DNA of 22,932 nucleotides, from assembly GCA_017511185.1 (NCBI GenBank), contig JAFWLF010000095.1, forward strand, positions 1 through 22,932. The letters run 5' to 3'. A program made the translations under genes and the position numbers. Positions 16,685 through 22,932 of this stretch are shown one piece after another. This DNA is from RGIG5612 sp017511185. GTDB lineage: Bacteria > Bacillota > Clostridia > Lachnospirales > Lachnospiraceae. A model generated the notes under the pieces. The model searched no databases. It saw only the letters and a list, made by a program, of their open reading frames with translations, and was not told the DNA's origin. Within the stretch, counting starts at the first letter, position 1. Each line of letters opens with the position of its first letter.

Positions 16685-17497
16685 TTATCCAAGATATTTT
16701 GCAAGGATCTCGTCATATTTGCCGCTAGCTTTTACGTTTGCAAGGCCTGCATTGAAGAGGTCGATCAGTTCCTGATTCTTAGCATCAAAAATAGCAAATC
16801 CATACTGAGCACCTTCATTCTGTGTGCCTTCAACAATCTTCAGAGCAACACCTTTTTTGATGTTCTGCTGCAGAACAACGGTATCATTGAAGCATGCTGC
16901 TGCCTGGCCGCCTGCAACCTGCTGATACATCATATCATCGTCATCCACGCGGACAACGGTAAATCCGTACTGGTCAGCAAGTTCTGTTGCATACTGGTCA
17001 CTCATAGTACCATTCTTAACAGCAACCTGTTTGCCTGCCAGATCTCCAAATCCCTTGATATCGGAATCTGCTGCCACTGCCATGCTCTGATTGTCATCAT
17101 AGTATCCGTCTGAGAAGATCCAGCCGTTGTTCTTTCTTTCTTCTGTAATAGAAGCACCTGCGATCATACCGTCAGCCTGACCAGCCTGGCACATAGCGAT
17201 TGCGGAATCCCAGCCAACTCTTTGAAGATCATAGGTAAATCCCTGATCCTCAGCGATTGCTGCAAGAAGATCCAGGTCGATACCAACAAAATTGCCGTTT
17301 TCATCGTCAAACTCAAATGGGGCAAATACGGTGTCTGTAGCAATGATGTAATGTTTTGGAGCATTCACGTTGCCGGAAGCTGCGCCGGATCCAGCCGGTG
17401 CCGGGGTATCTCCACCCTTCTGTCCGCATGCTGCAAGTACGCCGACTGCAAAGAGTGCGACCAAACAAACTGCTAAAATTTTCTTAACATTTTTCAT
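16685..17497 (-). CDS. Polar amino acid ABC transporter, substrate-binding lipoprotein
   Basis: Extracellular binding protein of 270 residues. The signal peptide MKNVKKILAVCLVALFAVGV ends in the lipobox LAAC with the lipidated cysteine at C24. A short Gly/Ala/Pro-rich tether follows. The body is a periplasmic-binding-protein type II fold with FAPFEFDDENGNFVGIDLDLL, the arginine of ASITEERKN that grips the amino acid carboxylate in this family, and an aspartate region DDDDMMYQQVAGGQ. I use the ATG at 17497, preceded by GGAGGG at good spacing and starting a proper signal peptide; an in-frame upstream ATG at 17587 would lie before the -10 box. It is first in its operon. Confidence 0.96.
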   Translation of the reverse strand: MKNVKKILAVCLVALFAVGVLAACGQKGGDTPAPAGSGAASGNVNAPKHYIIATDTVFAPFEFDDENGNFVGIDLDLLAAIAEDQGFTYDLQRVGWDSAIAMCQAGQADGMIAGASITEERKNNGWIFSDGYYDDNQSMAVAADSDIKGFGDLAGKQVAVKNGTMSDQYATELADQYGFTVVRVDDDDMMYQQVAGGQAAACFNDTVVLQQNIKKGVALKIVEGTQNEGAQYGFAIFDAKNQELIDLFNAGLANVKASGKYDEILAKYLG

Positions 17498-17557
17498 AGC
17501 TATCCCTCCATTTTTATCTGCCGGAAAACTACCCGGACAAATAATTAATAATGTGCG

Positions 17558-17586
17558 ATTATACAAAAATGAAGCTTGAAAGTCCA
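17558..17586 (-). promoter_or_regulatory. Promoter of the amino acid importer operon
   Basis: On the minus strand TGGACT (17581-17586) is followed after 17 bases by a consensus TATAAT (17558-17563). The transcript would start near 17551, giving a leader of about 54 bases with the GGAGGG ribosome site. The weak -35 fits with regulation by an activator or repressor at the adjacent palindrome. Confidence 0.65.
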
Positions 17587-17590
17587 TATA

Positions 17591-17609
17591 TTTTGACTAA
17601 CAGTCAAAA
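17591..17609. promoter_or_regulatory. Perfect 19-base palindrome, candidate operator
   Basis: TTTTGACT, spacer AAC, AGTCAAAA: 8-base perfect arms, 4 bases upstream of the -35 box of the importer promoter. It is nested inside a second inverted repeat AGTCCA (17581-17586)/TGGACT (17615-17620), and another GTCAAA occurs near 17625. It could instead be a weak terminator stem for xth, but no U-run follows. Confidence 0.5.
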
Positions 17610-17666
17610 CCGTTTGGACTTTTTGTCAAATTGTTCGTGGTGTTTTTTGTGTGAGTCTAATGACAT

Positions 17667-18422
17667 TCAGTCCTTCAGATCCAGCTCGATCGGACAATGG
17701 TCCGAGCCGAAGATTTCTGTATGGATCTTGGCATCGAGGAGCCTTTCTTTCAGGCTTTCTGAGCAGATGAAATAGTCGATCCGCCACCCTGCATTCTTTT
17801 CACGGGAACGGAAACGATAAGACCACCAAGAGTAGATCTGTTCCATGTCCGGATAAAAGAAACGGAATGTATCGATGAGTCCACTCTCCAGTGCTGCAGT
17901 CATTTTACCTCTTTCTTCATCCGTAAATCCTGCATTGTGACGGTTAGTTTTCGGATTCTTAAGATCGATCTCTTTATGTGCTACGTTCAGATCTCCGCAG
18001 TAAATAACCGGTTTCTTCTTTTCCAGTTTCTTCACATACTGCAGGAAATCATCCTCCCATTTCATCCGATAATCCAAGCGTTTCAGTTCGTCCTGAGAAT
18101 TCGGTACATAAACAGTAATAAAATAGAAATCAGCAAACTCAGCCGTGATCACACGGCCTTCTTTATCATGTTCTTCGATCCCAAGACCATAGGTCACTGA
18201 CAGCGGTTCTTCTTTGGTGAACAGTGCGGTTCCGGAATAGCCTTTCTTTTCCGCATAATTCCAATACTGAAAATAACCCGGAAGATCCAATTCCAGCTGC
18301 CCTTCCTGCATCTTGGTCTCCTGCAGACAGAAAATGTCTGCATCGATTGCATTGAAGAAATCCATAAAGCCTTTTCCCATGCAGGCCCGGATCCCATTGA
18401 CATTCCATGAGATGAATTTCAT
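17667..18422 (-). CDS. xth: Exodeoxyribonuclease III (AP endonuclease, Xth type)
   Basis: DNA repair nuclease that cuts abasic sites and trims 3' blocks, 251 residues. Active-site motifs are ISWNVNG (4-10), metal ligand E35 in LQETK, YVPNSQD, GDLNVAH with D144 and N146, WWSYRFRSREKNAGWRIDY, and the terminal GSDHCPIEL with D241 and H242. This is the short Mg2+-dependent ExoIII/ExoA form. GGAG lies 7 bases before the ATG. It stands alone, with its own upstream region; the importer promoter follows it. Confidence 0.97.
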   Translation of the reverse strand: MKFISWNVNGIRACMGKGFMDFFNAIDADIFCLQETKMQEGQLELDLPGYFQYWNYAEKKGYSGTALFTKEEPLSVTYGLGIEEHDKEGRVITAEFADFYFITVYVPNSQDELKRLDYRMKWEDDFLQYVKKLEKKKPVIYCGDLNVAHKEIDLKNPKTNRHNAGFTDEERGKMTAALESGLIDTFRFFYPDMEQIYSWWSYRFRSREKNAGWRIDYFICSESLKERLLDAKIHTEIFGSDHCPIELDLKD

Positions 18423-18510
18423 TTTTGTTCTCCGCTCTATTTATTATTTGCATTAGCTGCGTGCTTATTTTCCGCTATTTGGACAGAGAATGTCAAGGTA
18501 TCCGGGGTGT

Positions 18511-18727
18511 TTTGAAAGTCCATTTTTTAAAAAAGCCAAAAAATTGCGTTTTTGTACCTCTTTTATTTAGGCTTCTTCGGTATTCCTGTTAGACTGAAAA
18601 ATAATATTCCTTAAAAAGCCTTATTTTAAAGCATTTTTTAGAATTTGATCTTTTTAATCATTTTTCTATTTTTAATAATTTAGTCCTCCAAGGGTACAAA
18701 AACGCAAATTATTGGACATTTTTCAAA
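18511..18727. repeat. AT-rich inverted-repeat element between xth and hflX
   Basis: A 15-base perfect inverted repeat, TTGCGTTTTTGTACC (18544-18558) and GGTACAAAAACGCAA (18693-18707), extends to 21 of 23 matches (18536-18558 with 18693-18715). Outer arms TTTGAAAGTCC (18511-18521) and GGACATTTTTCAAA (18714-18727) are partly complementary too. The 134-base centre is very AT-rich and has no gene. The 396-base gap 18423-18818 otherwise holds only the hflX promoter region. It could be a small non-autonomous element, a long RNA hairpin or a regulatory site. Confidence 0.55.
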
Positions 18728-18765
18728 TCAGACCATGCCTGAGGTCTGCAAGAGGACTAATAGAT

Positions 18766-18780
18766 AGCAGGTATACTGCT
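18766..18780. promoter_or_regulatory. Candidate operator before the hflX promoter
   Basis: AGCAG (18766-18770) and CTGCT (18776-18780) flank GTATA, an inverted repeat that ends exactly where the TTGACA box begins. A binding protein here would contact the RNA polymerase -35 region. Confidence 0.3.
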
Positions 18781-18808
18781 TTGACAGTCCAGGGAAAAAG
18801 GATATACT
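18781..18808 (+). promoter_or_regulatory. hflX promoter placed directly against the start codon
   Basis: Consensus TTGACA (18781-18786), 16 bases, TATACT (18803-18808). The hflX ATG at 18819 lies 10 bases after the -10 box, so the leader would be about 2-5 bases. A minimal ATG-GAA-TGA lies between the -10 box and the start. No Shine-Dalgarno is placed correctly. Confidence 0.7.
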
Positions 18809-18818
18809 ATGGAATGAC

Positions 18819-20105
18819 ATGGAAAACAAGGAAGAAAAATCCCCTGTCGTTCTGGCGGGACTGGAATTAGATAGTGATGAAGACTTTGAGCACAGCATGG
18901 AAGAGATGCTGAGCTTGATTGATGCCTGCAACATGGAGGTCGTAGATGTCGTACGGCAGAAACTCCCTCATCCGGAAGCTGGTACTTATCTTGGAAAAGG
19001 AAAAGCCAACGAATTGAAAGAAGCCGTTCTGCAAACTGGTGCTGCTTACTGCATCTTTGAAGGGAACCTGAGTCCGGCTCAGCTGAAAAATCTGCAGAAT
19101 ATTACCGGTATCGAGGTCTGGGACCGTACCCGCCTGATCTTGGAAATTTTCTCACGCCGGGCGCGGACAAGAGAAGCCAGGCTGCAGGTGGAATCCGCTT
19201 ACCTTCAGTATATGCTCCCTCGACTGTCCGGTATGTGGCAGCATTTAGGGCGTCAGGCAGGTGCATCCGGCAGTATGTCTAACCGAGGTATCGGTGAGAC
19301 CCAGCTGGAACTGGACCGCCGGCATATCAACACACGGATCGCCGAGCTGTCCCGGGAACTGGAAACAATCAAACGGACTCACGACGTACAACGTGCCGGA
19401 CGTTTGAAAAGCACTCTTCCTTCCGTCGCACTGGTCGGATATACAAATGCAGGAAAATCCACTCTTCTGAACAAACTGGTGGAATACAGCGGCAGCAACG
19501 AAGATAAAAAAGTTCTCCAAAAGGATATGCTCTTCGCGACTTTGGATACCTCTATCCGCCGTATTCATACCGAAGGAAACAAAGACTTTCTTTTGTCAGA
19601 TACAGTCGGTTTTATTGAAGACCTGCCGCATACACTGATCAAAGCATTCCGTTCTACACTAGAGGAAGCAGTTCATGCAGACCTGATCATCATCGTCTTG
19701 GATGTTTCGGATGATTATTACCGCTTACATAAAAAAGTGACAGAAGATACCTTGAAAGAACTGGAAGCCCATACGATCCCACGCATTTATGTTATGAACA
19801 AGGCTGACCTGCTTCCAGAAGTAAACGGCGATCTGCCTAAGATCAAGCAGGATGAAATATGGATCTCTGCCGAAAAAGGGAAAGGATTAGAAGAGCTCCT
19901 GGACATGATCTTGGCAAAAGTCTATGCCGGGAGTGAAACGCTGACTATTCTGCTGCCTTTTGCGAGAGGCGATCTGCTTAATCTCCTTCATCAACGGGCA
20001 CATATCTTATCGGAAGAATATCTTCCGGATGGGACTCTGTTAAAGGTCAATTGTCCCGCAGATCTTTTGAACCGTTTCCGGGAATATACATACGAAGAAC
20101 CATAA
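18819..20105 (+). CDS. hflX: GTPase HflX
   Basis: Ribosome-associated GTPase that splits stalled or stressed 70S ribosomes, 428 residues. The N-terminal HflX domain begins VVLAGLELDSDEDFEHSMEEM and includes the PHPEAGTYLGKGKANEL box. The coiled-coil segment has GGSGSM-like GASGSMSNRGIGETQLELDRR. The GTPase domain has G1 GYTNAGKST (about 207-215), G3 DTVGF (about 261), G4 MNKADL and an ISA-type G5. The start cannot be much later because the N-terminal domain follows at once. It is flanked by its own promoter and a strong terminator, so it is monocistronic. Confidence 0.97.
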   Translation: MENKEEKSPVVLAGLELDSDEDFEHSMEEMLSLIDACNMEVVDVVRQKLPHPEAGTYLGKGKANELKEAVLQTGAAYCIFEGNLSPAQLKNLQNITGIEVWDRTRLILEIFSRRARTREARLQVESAYLQYMLPRLSGMWQHLGRQAGASGSMSNRGIGETQLELDRRHINTRIAELSRELETIKRTHDVQRAGRLKSTLPSVALVGYTNAGKSTLLNKLVEYSGSNEDKKVLQKDMLFATLDTSIRRIHTEGNKDFLLSDTVGFIEDLPHTLIKAFRSTLEEAVHADLIIIVLDVSDDYYRLHKKVTEDTLKELEAHTIPRIYVMNKADLLPEVNGDLPKIKQDEIWISAEKGKGLEELLDMILAKVYAGSETLTILLPFARGDLLNLLHQRAHILSEEYLPDGTLLKVNCPADLLNRFREYTYEEP

Positions 20106-20106
20106 A

Positions 20107-20139
20107 AAAGTGCCGGCATGAAGCCGGCACTTTCTTTTT
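20107..20139. terminator. Bidirectional terminator between hflX and the 101-residue gene
   Basis: AAAGTGCCGGC (20107-20117) and GCCGGCACTTT (20123-20133) form a perfect 11-pair stem with loop ATGAA. CTTTTTC follows rightward and a run of A before it gives T residues leftward, so it ends both hflX and the convergent small gene. Confidence 0.93.
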
Positions 20140-20155
20140 CGATATTAAATTCTTC

Positions 20156-20461
20156 TTATGCGCGTGTTGCGTCGAAATCAGATTCGCCCATAGGATTTCC
20201 TGCTTTGCCCTTCAGAGCATCGCCTTCAACGGTTCCTTTAAGGGTGTTCTTCATATCGCCAAATGGAGTCTTGACGTTGATCTCATAAGAGAACTCGTTT
20301 CCGTTGATCACACCGTTCTCAACTGGGGAGACATCTCCGCTCATGCCGTCGGTAACATTTCCTTCCAGTTTGCCGTCAACTTCTTTCACATCAAGTACGC
20401 TCTTCATATCGCCAAAAGGTGTATGAACCGCAATGTTCCATTTTCCATCAATAGCTGCCAT
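20156..20461 (-). CDS. Small two-repeat beta-rich protein of unknown function
   Basis: A 101-residue soluble protein without signal peptide, cysteine or membrane segment. It contains an internal duplication: TPFGDMK at 14-20 and again at 65-71, each followed by a Val/Leu strand, a VDG/VEGD turn and an LEG/LKG strand. Alternating hydrophobic and polar residues suggest a small beta-barrel or sandwich. I recall similar ~100-residue proteins (IDGKW...TP.G) and fused copies in clostridia, but no established function. A strong AGGAGGT lies 8 bases before the ATG, which suggests high expression. It lies 79 bases after the AlaX-like gene, with a hairpin in its leader, and ends at a bidirectional terminator. 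Confidence 0.88.
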   Translation of the reverse strand: MAAIDGKWNIAVHTPFGDMKSVLDVKEVDGKLEGNVTDGMSGDVSPVENGVINGNEFSYEINVKTPFGDMKNTLKGTVEGDALKGKAGNPMGESDFDATRA

Positions 20462-20484
20462 ATTAAATACCTCCTGTTTTTTTA

Positions 20485-20512
20485 CGACAGTCGAAGATTG
20501 TTCCGACTGTCG
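20485..20512 (-). other. Leader hairpin of the 101-residue gene
   Basis: CGACAGTCG (20485-20493) and CGACTGTCG (20504-20512), a perfect 9-pair stem with a 10-base loop, lies between the AlaX-like stop and the AGGAGGT of the small gene. On the minus strand it is followed by an A-run, not U, so it is not a normal terminator. It may stabilise the mRNA 5' end or be an operator; a TATAAA lies just upstream at 20518-20523 with no good -35. Confidence 0.45.
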
Positions 20513-20540
20513 ATATCTTTATACTCATTTTGCATGTTTT

Positions 20541-21737
20541 CTATTCGTTCGTCAAGTTTTTCGCTGTGAAGAAAGTATGAATCTTTTTTTCTTCTGCCTG
20601 CACACTTCCCTGTGCAAATCCATTTCTTCCTCCTCCACGTCCGGAAAGAGCGGTATTCATTTCCTTGATCAGATCGCTGATCTCTCCTCCCCTCTTCATA
20701 CAGGCATACCGGTAACCTGATTCGCCTTTTATCTTTGTAAAAACAGCTGCAAGGCCGGAAATTTCATCTGCGATCATATCACAAAGAGTTCTTCCCTCTT
20801 CTGCATCAATTTTATCCGTGATCACCAGGGCACTGTCCTGCCCGTGAAAACTCTCAGCCCACAATTTGAAATAGTCATCTTCCAGCCGTGACAGCTTAGC
20901 CTTCAGGGCGATCAGGTCTTCCATCTGTTTCTGCACGATTTCCGGAGTTCGCTCTTCCTTTGTGGAAAGGAGCACTGCAGTCTGCTTGTTGGCCTGATAG
21001 TTCTTGTTCAGAAAATCCATAGCCCGCTTACCGCAAAGAAGCACCAGCCGTGTGCCTTCATGAAAATTGTGCGCAGAAACAATTTTGACCAACCCGACCT
21101 CAGCACTGGATCTGACATGAGTCCCGCAGCAGGCGCAGCTGTCGGCACCTGGGAATTGTGTGATTCGTACGGCTCCTTCCAGTTCCTTTTTGCTCCGGTA
21201 TTCGATATCTTTCAGTTCCTCTGGTGTTGGCCACAACTCTATAAAAGGATGGTTCTCCCAAAGATAGCAGTTTGCCTGTTCTTCAATTTTCAGTGCATCT
21301 TCCATAGAGATCTGTGTGTTGTAATCGATCGTTACCTCATCTTCCCCCAAATGGAAACCCACATTATCACAGTGGAACGCTTTGCAGATCATTCCGCTGA
21401 CAATATGCTCCCCGGAGTGCTGCTGCATATGGTCGAAACGATGTTCCCAGTCGATCTTCCCGTGGATGATCGTCCCCTCAGAAAAAAACGGCTTTGCCTC
21501 AGCTGCTACATAATGCCAGATCTCTTCTCCTTCTTCCTGCACATCCAGAACCGAAATGACCTCCTTTGTCCCTTCTGTCATGATGAAGCCCTGATCCGGT
21601 CCCTGTCCACCGCCTTCGGGATAAAATGCTGTGCGGTCAAATGCAAGAAGGATCATGCCTTCTTGTTCGCGGATCTGCTTGATAATAGCATCAAATTCTG
21701 TAAGATAAGCATCCTGATAAAATAGTTTTTCTGCCAT
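20541..21737 (-). CDS. Alanyl-tRNA editing protein, AlaX-L-like, with C-terminal DHHA1 domain
   Basis: Free-standing homologue of the alanyl-tRNA synthetase editing half, 398 residues; such proteins hydrolyse mischarged Ser- or Gly-tRNA(Ala). The opening FYPEGGGQGPDQG is the conserved glycine-rich motif. The zinc and catalytic site is HSGEH (107-111) with CCGTH (203-207). A helical segment follows (about 255-300), and the end, with GRGGGRNGFAQGS (about 366-378), is the DHHA1 RNA-binding domain. AAAGGA lies before the ATG, 13 bases after the xylulokinase stop, so the two genes are probably co-transcribed. Their joint function is unclear. Confidence 0.93.
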   Translation of the reverse strand: MAEKLFYQDAYLTEFDAIIKQIREQEGMILLAFDRTAFYPEGGGQGPDQGFIMTEGTKEVISVLDVQEEGEEIWHYVAAEAKPFFSEGTIIHGKIDWEHRFDHMQQHSGEHIVSGMICKAFHCDNVGFHLGEDEVTIDYNTQISMEDALKIEEQANCYLWENHPFIELWPTPEELKDIEYRSKKELEGAVRITQFPGADSCACCGTHVRSSAEVGLVKIVSAHNFHEGTRLVLLCGKRAMDFLNKNYQANKQTAVLLSTKEERTPEIVQKQMEDLIALKAKLSRLEDDYFKLWAESFHGQDSALVITDKIDAEEGRTLCDMIADEISGLAAVFTKIKGESGYRYACMKRGGEISDLIKEMNTALSGRGGGRNGFAQGSVQAEEKKIHTFFTAKNLTNE

Positions 21738-21750
21738 ATAATGAATCCTT

Positions 21751-22932
21751 TTATTCTGCTTCAGACATTCGCCGAAAGACGTCCTTTAATGCCGGATATA
21801 ACTGTTGGAATTCTTTATAACGTTTCTGATACAATACTGCCAGTTCCGGATCCGGATCGATCGTTTCCTTTATCTGCACAATGCTTTCGCAGGCTTCTTC
21901 CACACTTCCATAAGCGCCATCTGCCACCATTGCCAGCATGGCGGCTCCAAGTCCCGGTCCCTGTTCTGTCTGCAAAATATCTAAACGAATATTTAAGACC
22001 GCTGCCAGGATCTTTCGCCAAACAGGATTTCTCCCGCCGCGGCCACTCAGGTTGCTTCGCAAAACGGTAAGTCCCATCGCCTTTGCGGCCTCCAGAGAAT
22101 CGCGGAATGCAAATGCCACACCTTCCAAGACAGCCTGCACCAGATCTTTCCTTGAAGTATCCATGGTCATACCGATGAATGCGGCGCGTGCATTCTCATC
22201 ATTGATCGGACTACGCTCGCCCATCAGATATGGCAGGAAATAGACATGATTCTTTCCAAGTTGTTCCAAAGGGATATCCAGTTCCCTGTCATAATCCTGT
22301 GTGCCAAAGACCTCCTCTAAAAGCCACTTGTTGCAGCTGGCGCATGAGAGCATGCAGCCAAGTAAATGGAACTTTCCATTTGCATGCGCGAAAGAATGCA
22401 GGCTGTTATTCTGATCGACCCTGAAAGTATCTCCAGGCAGGAAGATCGTGCCGCTCGTCCCTAAAGAAATGTTGCAGGTGCCTTCGGTGATCGTGCCGGT
22501 CCCGATGGCGGAAGCCGCATTATCCCCAGCTCCAGCAATAACAAAGGTATCCTTGGAAAGCCCCAGTGCGTCAGCAGCATCCGAGGTAAGTGCTCCCGTA
22601 ACAGCAGCAGACTCATAGACCTGTGGAAGCTGTTCTTCCCTGAGAGAACAAATCTGAAGCATTTTTTCTGACCAGCATTTATTGGCAACGTCAAAGAAAA
22701 GCGTACCGGAGGCATCGGATACATCCGTGGAGAAGACGCCGGTCAGTTTGTAATTCAAATAATCCTTCGGCAGCATGACCTTTCGAATCCGCGCAAAAAG
22801 CTCCGGCTCGTTGTCTCTCATCCATAATATTTTCGGTGCTGTAAATCCGGCAAACGCAATATTCCCCGTACAGTCGGAAAGAACATTCTTCCCGATTACT
22901 TCATTCAGGTACGCGGTCTCTTTTCCGGTCCG
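21751..22932 (-). CDS. xylB: Xylulokinase, N-terminus cut by the window edge
   Basis: FGGY-family sugar kinase that phosphorylates D-xylulose for the pentose phosphate pathway. The frame stays open to the right edge (394 codons), so roughly the first 100 residues and the start lie outside. An internal ATG at 22821 is not the start, because the family segment FAGFTAPKILWMRDNEP runs through it. Visible motifs are MLPKDYLNYKLTG, GAGDNAASAIGTG, the LGTSGT phosphate loop, YLMGERSP and the adenine-binding LSGRGGRNPVWRKIL. FGGY kinases for other pentoses are similar, but the TAPK..W and KDYL motifs favour XylB. The AlaX-like gene follows after 13 bases. Confidence 0.92.
   Translation of the reverse strand, partial: RTGKETAYLNEVIGKNVLSDCTGNIAFAGFTAPKILWMRDNEPELFARIRKVMLPKDYLNYKLTGVFSTDVSDASGTLFFDVANKCWSEKMLQICSLREEQLPQVYESAAVTGALTSDAADALGLSKDTFVIAGAGDNAASAIGTGTITEGTCNISLGTSGTIFLPGDTFRVDQNNSLHSFAHANGKFHLLGCMLSCASCNKWLLEEVFGTQDYDRELDIPLEQLGKNHVYFLPYLMGERSPINDENARAAFIGMTMDTSRKDLVQAVLEGVAFAFRDSLEAAKAMGLTVLRSNLSGRGGRNPVWRKILAAVLNIRLDILQTEQGPGLGAAMLAMVADGAYGSVEEACESIVQIKETIDPDPELAVLYQKRYKEFQQLYPALKDVFRRMSEAE

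Noticed and set aside
17498..17587. Upstream ATG extending the binding lipoprotein
   Set aside because: It would place 30 residues ahead of a perfect lipoprotein signal peptide and its start lies upstream of the predicted transcript start.

Overview
This window reads as core chromosome of a Gram-positive, low-to-moderate GC, spore-lineage bacterium (Bacillota). A clostridial host, most likely Lachnospiraceae-like, is inferred from spoVG, from DnaD- and DnaI-type helicase-loading proteins, from the ~400-residue PRPP synthetase and from strong AGGAGG-type ribosome sites. I see no phage, transposase, rRNA, tRNA or CRISPR array.

Layout. Bases 3-1859 (+) encode a Na+/phosphate cotransporter with a PhoU tail. 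It overlaps tail to tail with a five-gene leftward operon: pth, mfd, mnmA, nth and an ABC-F ATPase (9271 down to 1846), driven by a TTGCAA-17-TATAAT promoter at 9303-9331. Divergent from it run spoVG and then murC (+). A 336-base gap after murC holds five DnaA-box-like 9-mers in two contiguous tandem groups, the murC terminator and a promoter with a structured leader. That promoter drives a coupled operon of a DnaD-domain protein, a DnaI/DnaC-type helicase loader and prs. After prs comes a 230-base stretch with many complementary segments, which may be a structured RNA, ending in a terminator. Next, leftward, is a polar amino acid ABC importer (binding lipoprotein, permease, ATPase) with a palindromic candidate operator, and xth (exonuclease III). 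An AT-rich 396-base gap with a long inverted repeat precedes hflX (+). The right end is leftward: a 101-residue protein of two repeats, an AlaX-like editing protein, and the 3' portion of xylulokinase, cut by the window end.

How the genes fit together. The left operon joins translation quality control (pth, mnmA, ABC-F) with DNA repair (mfd, nth). The middle joins cell-wall synthesis (murC), replication initiation (DnaD, DnaI-like) and nucleotide precursor supply (prs).

The signals most worth a second look are the DnaA-box arrays in front of the replication-loader operon, the murC and hflX promoters whose -10 boxes lie only 8-10 bases from the start codons (predicting leaderless mRNAs), the candidate structured RNA after prs, and the inverted-repeat element before hflX. 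No clearly novel multi-gene system is visible.
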